DNA of 37,506 nucleotides from Microcaldota archaeon (GTDB taxonomy: Archaea; Micrarchaeota; Micrarchaeia; Micrarchaeales; Micrarchaeaceae): positions 1 through 37,506 of the forward strand of contig JAJYDY010000005.1 of the NCBI GenBank assembly GCA_021790455.1, written 5' to 3'. Under the pieces are notes generated by a model. The model was not told where the DNA came from, did no database searches, and saw only the letters and a program-made list of their open reading frames with translations. The stretch's first letter is position 1, and every line of letters begins with the position of its first letter. Below, piece by piece: positions 32,401-37,506 of this stretch. The position numbers and the translations under genes are program-made.

Positions 32401-33266
32401 AAGATTTGCTGGGGAATCCTTTTGGTTTGCGCCTTACGCCCAAGCAAATCAAAAGTTTTTATGAAGAAATCGCATACATCTCTATTATGTACGCGAATAT
32501 GATAAATCATGCCAGTGCATTTGCTCCCATCCTTAGATTCATATTCTGTTTTTCTCTCTTCTATCTTGGGATTGTAACCGAATTCATGCTGTAGACAAAG
32601 TTCTATGGTCTTTATTATTTCAACACTTGCTGAGCAGAAGCCTATCCTGTGGTATTTCCCTCTATCATTATCCATTAAAATGAAGCCGTCAGAAAGCCAT
32701 TGACCAAGCAGATATGCAATATTCTCGTTTAACCGCCTCTGTCCTAGATCCACATATTCTGTGATTTCTGGATAAAGCGACTTAGTAAGCACATAGTCGC
32801 CACATTTTAAATCTTTTGCAGCTCTCCAAACGATCTTCCAGTCTTTTGTGAGGACTTTAAATTGTTGAGAACTTGTAACAATATTCTCCATTCCGGCGCC
32901 TATCGCCACCTTAATTAATTTGCGCTTAGGCATGATATAAAGTTCAGAAACCTTTTGTAACCCATCTTGCGTGTAGACTTTAGCGCCTTTCTCTATGTTT
33001 TGGATTGGAATCAGTCCCTTATCTGTAAGCACTAGCGTATCTTTTGCGAAACATTCCCCAACAATCCTAGCGCTCTTCTTCGTTGGCTGGTCATGGGTGT
33101 TTCCAAGACCGTACATTGCCCAAAGAATCCTCCTCTGGGCTGGCTTGAGGCCGTCCCTTGCGTCGGGGAGAGCCCTGCCTACTATAACGCTCATGGCGTA
33201 GTCTATGTAGGAGCTCTGCATCTCCTTCTCGATCGGCGCTTCGGTTATCTCTTCTGCCATAAGCAT
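29484..33266 (-). CDS. gyrA: DNA gyrase subunit A, interrupted by an intein
   Basis: A 1260-residue precursor, of which about 802 remain after splicing. The N-terminal domain shows YIDYAMSVIVGRALPDARDG, KPAQRRILWAMYGLG and the active-site AAQRYTEVKL (Tyr attacks DNA). The C-terminal beta-pinwheel repeats are rich in GRGGKG and ARGVRGIRIG-type strands, including the QGRGGKG GyrA-box, which distinguishes gyrase from topo IV. It pairs with GyrB to supercoil DNA with ATP. The start is at ATG 33266 (alternatives 33260 ATG, 33269 TTG), six bases after the gyrB stop codon. Gyrase in archaea is generally traced to bacterial transfer. Confidence 0.95.
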   Translation of the reverse strand: MLMAEEITEAPIEKEMQSSYIDYAMSVIVGRALPDARDGLKPAQRRILWAMYGLGNTHDQPTKKSARIVGECFAKDTLVLTDKGLIPIQNIEKGAKVYTQDGLQKVSELYIMPKRKLIKVAIGAGMENIVTSSQQFKVLTKDWKIVWRAAKDLKCGDYVLTKSLYPEITEYVDLGQRRLNENIAYLLGQWLSDGFILMDNDRGKYHRIGFCSASVEIIKTIELCLQHEFGYNPKIEERKTEYESKDGSKCTGMIYHIRVHNRDVCDFFIKTFDLLGRKAQTKRIPQQIFISPKSVISALLSGMFDGDGHIHKERNIIEYATISNEIANQLLILLHHLDIHGKKYKSRKEGETKILGRKVHVNDAFSLEFAGINAQRLASILNLREEKKRERSQDLLTRNLKKSDYDVLPWAGEKLFTELSSKHIGSGWYKDSEGRKFRAGIKYRTGAKIRYSSDLHSTQLRISQVLEWGIQDKLARIKSQYAPFMASIVRDKMNFSPVISVEEFGEDITYDIGVDSQHEFVANGMLSHNCIGKYHPHGDIAAYETLVRMAQDFSMNHTLVQGQGNMGSVDGDSPAAQRYTEVKLNKLAEEMLADLEKKAVPFVPNFDNTEEEPLVLPAKVPNLLVNGAAGIAVGFATNIMQHNLREICDAVIAYIEKQDITPQELLQYIQGPDFATGGIVFRNSALIASYLTGRGSCILRGKAVIEEEKNRNVILITEIPYTVNKATMVQKIAELVKEKKVQGISDLRDESGKEGIRVVIELKKDANANAVLNTLYKHTQLQISFPVMNIAVIGNNLMTMNIRNFIKTFVDHRLDVIKKRTKFDLDVASDRLHIVDGLLIAIVNINEVIATIKKSSDAKEARSHLMSKYSLSEKQATAILDMKLSKLTSLESTSLETEKKDLVQKITNFKEILENESKVYQIIKEETKELKEKYGRDRRTQVEQSEFEEIENEDLIPDEETTVILTSKNYMKRLPTNAYRAQGRGGKGIIAIELTEGDFVKQIVSCMTKDYLLVLTNKGRAYWMKAWQVPEAGRYGHGKAAVNLVRLAEGESIEKVIDTRAFEKSFMTFVTRKGKIKRVNAERFSRPRANGIIAMPLEDGDTLADTCISDGKSQIFIATKRGKALRFDENDVRPMGRVARGVRGIRIGNNDQVVNVLVARETDYIATITENGFGKVTELKEYRLQRRGGKGVINLKVKEKTGYVVKSLKVMPEESVLLINSKGLSIQFPVSEIRQTGRSASGVRLMRVEPGVRVVDAQTV
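31680..33053 (-). mobile_element. GyrA intein with DOD homing endonuclease
   Basis: 458 residues in frame within GyrA. It starts with Cys (CFAKDTLVLTDKGLIPI, block A) after SARIVGE, has a GMENIVTSSQQFKVLTKDW region (block B), and ends DITYDIGVDSQHEFVANGM then LSHN, giving the terminal Asn, followed by Cys+1 of CIGKYHPHGD. Dodecapeptide motifs LLGQWLSDGF and LLSGMFDGDGHIH show a LAGLIDADG endonuclease. All splicing residues are present. DNA is more AT-rich than the flanking gyrA, indicating foreign origin. The insertion is in the conserved GE/CIGKYHPHGD region, not at the Tyr site used by mycobacterial GyrA inteins. Confidence 0.95.
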
Positions 33267-33271
33267 CAATT

Positions 33272-35179
33272 TTATATGTCAAGGAACTTGACTTCGCTGC
33301 TGTGCTCTTCGATGAAGTGCCTCCTCTGCTCGACATCGAGTCCCATAAGTATCGTGAACATGGTGTTCGCGAGCTCTGCGTCTCCTATCATAACCCTCTT
33401 CAGCACTCTCGCCTTCGGGTCCATGGTGGTCTCCCAGAGCTGCTCGGGGTTCATCTCTCCAAGACCTTTGTATCTCTGGACAGTGGCCTTTCCATCGTAG
33501 CCCTTCATTACCTCGTTCAGCTGGTTGTCGGAATATGCGTACTTCACTTCCCTGCCCTTTGCTATCTTGTAGAGCGGAGGCTGTCCTATATAGACATACC
33601 CCCTCTCTATGAGCGGCTTCATGAACCTGTAGAAGAAGGTCAGCAGGAGGGTCCTGATGTGGCTTCCGTCAACGTCTGCATCAGTAAGAAGTATTATTTT
33701 CTTGTAGCGCACGCTGTCCGCATTGAACTGCTCTTTTATCCCTGTGCCGAAAGCGGTGACCATTGTATGAAGCTCTGCGTTCGCGAATATCCTGTCCTCT
33801 GTGGCCTTCTCTACGTTGAGTATCTTTCCCCTGAGCGGGAGTATTGCCTGGAAGAACCTGTCCCTTGCCTGCTTGCTGCTCCCTGCCGCGCTCTCACCCT
33901 CCACTATGAATATCTCGGACTTAGCCGGGTCGCTCTCTGTGCAGTCTGCAAGCTTTCCAGGAAGCACAGCGCCCTCGAAAAGCCCCTTCTTCCTGCTGAG
34001 CTCCCTCGCCTTCCTCGCCGCCTCCCTCGCCTCCGCAGCGCCGTAGACCTTGTCGATTATCCGGCCTGCCTCGGCAGGATTCTCTTCGAAGTACCTCATG
34101 AGCTCCGTGTAGACCGCGTTCTCCACGAATGTCTTGATTGCTGTGTTGCCCAGCTTCTCCTTCGTCTGCCCCTCGAATTCGGGGTTCTGCATGAGTATGG
34201 TGATGACTGATATGAGGCCTTCCCTTGTGTCGTCTCCTTCGAGTGAGATGGTCCTCGGCTTCTTTGAAAGCTTGTTGTAGTTAGCCATCGCTCTCGTCAG
34301 CGCAGCGTGGAATCCGTTGACGTGCGTTCCTCCCTGCGGGGTCTTTATCTTGTTTACGAAAGAAAGCAGATCCTCGCTGTATGTGCCGACATACTGCATT
34401 ATCAGATCAAGCTTTAGAGAGTCTGTCTGCCTGACCACGCGCACCGGCTTCGATACTTCCTGCTTCTTGTCCCTCATATAGTTTAGGAAGTCAGGCAATC
34501 CCTCCTTTGAATGGTAATCGACCTGTTTGGGCGGATTCTCCCTTTCGTCGGTATATTTTATCAGCAGGCCTGGATTTAGGAAAGCGAGGTCCCTCAGCCT
34601 CTCCACAAGCTCTATCGTGTCAAAGCTTCTCGCAGAGAATATCTCCTTGTCCGGCTTGAACTTTATTGTAGTGCCTGTCGACTTGTCGGGCACGTCTCCA
34701 ACCATCTCTATCGGGCCTACGACCCCTCCCCTGCTGAACTTCTGCCTGTAAATCCTGCCATCCCTCTTTACCGTCACTTCCGTGTGCTCGGAAAGGGAGT
34801 TTACCACTGTAAGCCCCACTCCATGAAGACCTCCCGACACCTTGTAGACCTTGCTCTCGAACTTCCCTCCGGAGTGGAGAGAGGTCATGATCACCTCGAG
34901 CGCGGGCTTCCCCTCCTTCGGGATTATGTCGACAGGAATGCCCCTTCCATCGTCGCTTATCTCAGCGACGTCAACATCCTCGTCCCTGGAGAGCTTTACC
35001 GTAACTGTCTTCGCGTATCCTGCAATCGCCTCATCTATGGCGTTGTCAAGCACCTCGTAAAGAAGGTGGATAAAGCCAGAGCTGCCGGTGCTCCCTATGT
35101 ACATGGCAGGCCTTTTCCTGACCCCCTGCGGGCCAGAAAGCACAACTATGTCCTTTGCAGTGTACTCAGTATCACTCAT
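33272..35179 (-). CDS. gyrB: DNA gyrase subunit B
   Basis: A 635-residue GHKL-type ATPase subunit. The ATP site shows EVLDNAIDEAIAGYA, ISDDGRGIPVDI and GGLHGVGLTVVNSLSE; GGTHVNGFHAALTRAM is in the transducer. The TOPRIM domain has EGESAAGSSKQARDRFFQAI and DADVDGSHIR, and GMNPEQLWETTMDP closes the chain. The size is that of type I GyrB without insertions. It is uninterrupted, unlike GyrA. A TATA-like element at 35204-35213 lies upstream, and the two subunits form an operon. Confidence 0.97.
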   Translation of the reverse strand: MSDTEYTAKDIVVLSGPQGVRKRPAMYIGSTGSSGFIHLLYEVLDNAIDEAIAGYAKTVTVKLSRDEDVDVAEISDDGRGIPVDIIPKEGKPALEVIMTSLHSGGKFESKVYKVSGGLHGVGLTVVNSLSEHTEVTVKRDGRIYRQKFSRGGVVGPIEMVGDVPDKSTGTTIKFKPDKEIFSARSFDTIELVERLRDLAFLNPGLLIKYTDERENPPKQVDYHSKEGLPDFLNYMRDKKQEVSKPVRVVRQTDSLKLDLIMQYVGTYSEDLLSFVNKIKTPQGGTHVNGFHAALTRAMANYNKLSKKPRTISLEGDDTREGLISVITILMQNPEFEGQTKEKLGNTAIKTFVENAVYTELMRYFEENPAEAGRIIDKVYGAAEAREAARKARELSRKKGLFEGAVLPGKLADCTESDPAKSEIFIVEGESAAGSSKQARDRFFQAILPLRGKILNVEKATEDRIFANAELHTMVTAFGTGIKEQFNADSVRYKKIILLTDADVDGSHIRTLLLTFFYRFMKPLIERGYVYIGQPPLYKIAKGREVKYAYSDNQLNEVMKGYDGKATVQRYKGLGEMNPEQLWETTMDPKARVLKRVMIGDAELANTMFTILMGLDVEQRRHFIEEHSSEVKFLDI

Positions 35180-35286
35180 GCTAACTCCACACTCTAACAG
35201 ATTGCAATTTATCGTCGGAAAATACGGCTAGAAACTCGCCTGTGGTTATTGTGCTTTTCAGCTTTAAAAGGCTTGCGGTATGGGCA

Positions 35287-35664
35287 TTAAAGCACGATAA
35301 TTTTGCTGTTATTTAGTTTGCCAAAATCGCTGTCCGTTGCTAGAAGAATTTGGTCCTTTGCGATTGCGGTTCCTGCGATAAGGATGTCGTTTTCATTGAT
35401 GAGTTCGCCTTTCTTCTCTAATTCCTTGTATAGTTCTGAAGCAGTAATGGCAGCGCTCTCATCAAATTGATATATCTCGACATCTTTTAAGAATTCTGAA
35501 ACCCTCCCAAAGGCCTTCATCCCGACATTCTTCAAAAGTTCATAAAGCGTTATCGTCGTAATAGACATTTCTTTTTTTGATCCAGCGTACTTTTTGACTG
35601 CTTCCTGTGTTTTAGAATCATTTCGCATAAGCCTTATGATGACGCCCGTATCCAAACAAATCAT
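35287..35664 (-). CDS. vapC: VapC-family PIN-domain toxin
   Basis: 125 residues from the ATG at 35664, which overlaps the antitoxin stop as TGATG. The PIN domain residues are present: D5 (CLDTGVII), E around 43 (TLYELLKN), D in ENDILIAGTA and D in LATDSDF. VapC toxins cleave RNA, often tRNA or rRNA. The overlap with its antitoxin shows translation in one unit. Confidence 0.85.
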   Translation of the reverse strand: MICLDTGVIIRLMRNDSKTQEAVKKYAGSKKEMSITTITLYELLKNVGMKAFGRVSEFLKDVEIYQFDESAAITASELYKELEKKGELINENDILIAGTAIAKDQILLATDSDFGKLNNSKIIVL

Positions 35665-35885
35665 CAATCCACCTTAAACTTCCTGCCAAAATTCCGCCTT
35701 CTGTCCTTAAACACTTTGCGCTCCATCGCCTCTCCCTCTTCCTTCGTTAAAAGCCCAGCCAATTTCATTATGTCGGGGTGCCGTTTTTCCATGAGCGACT
35801 TTATGGTTTCGGTGTAAGACATCTTGCCTTTCATTTTAGTCAGCTCGTTATATAGTTCATCAGATACCGCAATCAATTTAGACAT
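35664..35885 (-). CDS. vapB: VapB-family antitoxin
   Basis: 73 residues from ATG 35885, MSKLIAVSDELYNELTKMKG followed by MSYTETIKSLMEKR. This is the archaeal DUF217-type antitoxin: an N-terminal ribbon-helix-helix DNA-binding region and a basic C-terminus (KDRRRNFGRKFKVD) that blocks the toxin. The long in-frame upstream part is excluded because the promoter and operator lie within it. It likely autoregulates through the palindrome at 35894-35924. Confidence 0.8.
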   Translation of the reverse strand: MSKLIAVSDELYNELTKMKGKMSYTETIKSLMEKRHPDIMKLAGLLTKEEGEAMERKVFKDRRRNFGRKFKVD

Positions 35886-35893
35886 GGAGTCAC

Positions 35894-35924
35894 TATAAAT
35901 ATATACATATACTATATATTTATA
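35894..35924 (-). promoter_or_regulatory. Perfect 12-base inverted repeat, vapBC operator/promoter
   Basis: TATAAATATATA at 35894-35905 and its exact inverse TATATATTTATA at 35913-35924, seven-base spacer. The outer arm includes the minus-strand TATA box, and the inner arm the predicted start near 35894, so binding of VapB would block initiation. Confidence 0.65.
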
Positions 35925-35966
35925 CCTTACGCGAGGGGAGCGGCACGCCCCGAAGAGCATGCCGCC

Positions 35967-36235
35967 GTTTTGGGTGAGTCCCTTGGTTGAAACCCACACC
36001 GGACCGGCTTTCACCGGCAATATTCTTATGCAGGAGAAGTAATTTAATGCTTTCTTTTATCAATATACAATAATGTATACTTAAGTAAATGAATAAATAC
36101 TTTTGTATTCATAATAGACGCACAGAATGCGCGCCATCGCTATAACTTGGCAACTGGTTTTGGGCAGGTCCTTGGTTGGAAGAAAGCACACAGTGCGGTT
36201 TTGGGTGATTCCTTGGTTGGAGAAAAACACACATC
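35967..36235 (+). repeat. Three degenerate copies of a ~37-base repeat
   Basis: Copies begin at 35967, 36157 and 36198, each starting GTTTTGGG, followed by a variable 5-7 bases, CCTTGGTTG and an A-rich stretch ending in CACAC. The last two are 41 bases apart, nearly tandem. The first lies just outside the vapBC promoter; the last two overlap the beginning of the next reading frame. No known element is matched. Confidence 0.45.
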
Positions 36236-36695
36236 GGAGCATGAGCTCTGTCAGGGCTCAAACACGGAAGGAAAGCGCACCGCGGAAGGCAGGAGAGACA
36301 GCCTTGAAGGGTTCGTCGACCTCTGCGCGCAGACGGATAGCGTCATAAAGAAGGTATTCGCCTGCATGCTGGAGTCGGTAAGGAACACGAATCCGTATGG
36401 CAGTTTCTGGCTAACCGTGGACATGGGTGAGGGGCAGACCATTGCAGGTTTCAATGGAGCTGCTCCTGATCCGGTGTACATGGGCATCGCCACGAAGATG
36501 CTGGCGGAACACATACCTGTTGGCGGCAGGCTCTACCTTTCCCTCGGGAAGGTTGTCGGCGCCCTCTATGACGCATGGAGAAGGACGTGCGAAGGGGAGA
36601 ACAGGCATGTGAAGATCGTCATCAGGATAAGCGGCGGAAAATGCGAGGTGTACAAAGTTTGGGAGACCCCCATGCGCTGGGACATACAGGAATGA
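36147..36695 (+). CDS. Unknown protein, start uncertain
   Basis: 182 residues if TTG 36147 is used. The first ~45 residues are encoded by the short repeats and may be untranslated; a start further in is possible but no good ATG is in frame. The supported part begins near SLEGFVDLCAQTDSVIKKVF and includes WLTVDMGEGQTIAGFNGAAP, then LYLSLGKVVGALYDAWRRTC and HVKIVIRISGGKCEVYKVWE. It is an alpha/beta protein without membrane segments. No family recognised. Confidence 0.4.
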   Translation: MATGFGQVLGWKKAHSAVLGDSLVGEKHTSEHELCQGSNTEGKRTAEGRRDSLEGFVDLCAQTDSVIKKVFACMLESVRNTNPYGSFWLTVDMGEGQTIAGFNGAAPDPVYMGIATKMLAEHIPVGGRLYLSLGKVVGALYDAWRRTCEGENRHVKIVIRISGGKCEVYKVWETPMRWDIQE

Positions 36696-37174
36696 CGGAT
36701 TGGAGGGCTTTTGATTTTTGGCCCTTTCGTGCTTTCAGTCCCTGCTCCACCCAATCTTTGGAAGATACAACCTTTTTTCATCAAACGGCACAAGCCATGT
36801 GAAGAATTGAGCAAGTGCTCGCAATGAAATAAGGGGCTTCGCCTATTATTTCATATAGACTTACCAAAGCCAAAATATTAGGGCAGAAATCAATTCGCGT
36901 GCGAAAAATTCCACGCTCTGCAATTAAGAAGATTAGCCCTTAGCGAGCGGCGAGCCCCTGGCGAGTTCTTCAGAACGAGAACGGACGAGGAGCGAGCGTT
37001 AGTATTGGGCTGAGGGTGGCAAAACGACTGCGAAGCAGGCGAACGGTGCCCGAAGGCCGTGAAAATACGCTGCGCCTCTGCGCCCTCCAGGCGCTCGCAG
37101 GCTCGCGCGATCGGGCGCTACGGCTTTAAGCCTTGTCTGCCAAGTTAAAGTATAGGGTCCAATACCTTTGACGG
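36696..37174 (+). other. Intergenic region with hairpin and GC-rich structured segment
   Basis: At 36825-36853 a hairpin forms from TGAAATAA and TTATTTCA with an inner GGC-TTC-GCC. From about 36930 to 37140 composition becomes GC-rich with many GAGCGAGCG-like words and short hairpins such as CTGC-GAA-GCAG; this could be a small RNA. There is no supported reading frame, and no promoter is clear. Confidence 0.35.
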
Positions 37175-37231
37175 ATGGATTTATGGGGGAAGTCATTAAA
37201 AACATTCACAGATAGATTTACTGGTGCTAAA

Positions 37232-37495
37232 ATGAGCCACGAAGCGGTAACTGCCGTAGGCACGTCAAACATCGCGCTGATAAAGTATTGGGGGAAGCGC
37301 GATGAGAAACTGATATTACCAACGAATACATCCATAAGCTTGACCCTCGACGAAAACCTAAGCGCAAGGACGACGGTCCTCTTCTCAGACAAGATAAAGA
37401 AAGATACTTTTTACCTCAACGGGCAGCTCCAGGACCTTTCTGACAAGGAGGTCGGGGAGAAATTCGAGATAGTAAATAGGATAATAGTAAATTAG
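37232..37495 (+). CDS. mvaD: Mevalonate diphosphate decarboxylase, N-terminal part, prematurely ended
   Basis: An 87-residue frame from ATG 37232. TAVGTSNIALIKYWGKRDEK and LILPTNTSISLTLDENLSA are the characteristic N-terminal strands of the GHMP-type decarboxylase that makes isopentenyl diphosphate from mevalonate diphosphate. The family is about 320 residues; here the frame meets TAG at 37495, 11 bases before the window end, after a low-complexity AT-rich run (repeating TAAATAG-like words). The gene may be a frameshifted or truncated copy, or the sequence end may be unreliable. The upstream in-frame codons from 37175 are probably not translated. Confidence 0.75.
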   Translation: MSHEAVTAVGTSNIALIKYWGKRDEKLILPTNTSISLTLDENLSARTTVLFSDKIKKDTFYLNGQLQDLSDKEVGEKFEIVNRIIVN

Positions 37496-37506
37496 ATTAA
37501 TAACCG

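Noticed and set aside
35886-36020. Longer VapB N-terminus
   Set aside because: It contains the promoter and palindrome, and the conserved MSKLIAVSDELY start matches the family.
1-37506. CRISPR array
   Set aside because: No run of regularly spaced identical repeats was seen. The three copies near 36 kb are too degenerate and unevenly spaced.

Overview
The window reads as a chromosomal segment of an archaeon, most likely a DPANN lineage of the Micrarchaeota type. The evidence is archaeal: exosome subunits Rrp4, Rrp41 and Rrp42, SBDS, proteasome alpha subunit, histone fold protein, RNA polymerase subunit P, ribosomal proteins eL41 and eL43, aTrm56, archaeal SecY, a class III (type IV pilin-like) signal peptide, and TATA boxes about 25 bases before short leaders. 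The phylum is an inference from gene content and the pilin-like motif. Coding is dense, with GGTGA-type ribosome sites inside operons and many leaderless or short-leader transcripts.

Layout. 1-4.7 kb: a partial minus-strand gene, a methyltransferase, DNA polymerase X and the main SecY. 4.7-7.9 kb: two secreted or surface proteins, a P-loop protein, a peptidase relic and the tiny eL41 gene. 7.9-10.3 kb: a minus-strand operon of a winged-helix regulator, ankyrin protein, HisS and a conserved protein of unknown role. 10.5-13.7 kb: small transcription, redox and chromatin genes (a TFB-like zinc ribbon, thioredoxin, a frameshifted cyclotransferase-like gene, histone, zinc ribbon protein, PRC barrel, deaminase). 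14.1-15.1 kb: a RIO/Bud32-like kinase. 15.2-17.5 kb: a complete diversity-generating retroelement (DGR). 17.6-22.2 kb: the archaeal exosome-proteasome superoperon on the minus strand. 22.3-24.1 kb: a second, divergent SecY and aTrm56. 24.1-29.5 kb: an accessory region with truncated genes, an AT-rich regulator and a VirB4/HerA-like ATPase carrying a nuclease-like tail. 29.5-35.2 kb: gyrBA, with a 458-residue homing-endonuclease intein in GyrA. 35.3-37.5 kb: a VapBC pair with a perfect palindromic operator, short repeats, an unknown gene and the start of mevalonate diphosphate decarboxylase.

The main finding is the DGR. The variable repeat (15794-15884) in the target gene differs from the template repeat (16292-16382) at 19 of 91 positions, and 18 of these are adenines in the template. 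The template precedes a reverse transcriptase with DGR-type motifs (LGNLTSQ, YVDD). Between target and template lies a non-coding stretch with its own TATA box. It can fold into two closed multi-helix domains that end ten bases before the template, which suggests a structured DGR guide or priming RNA.
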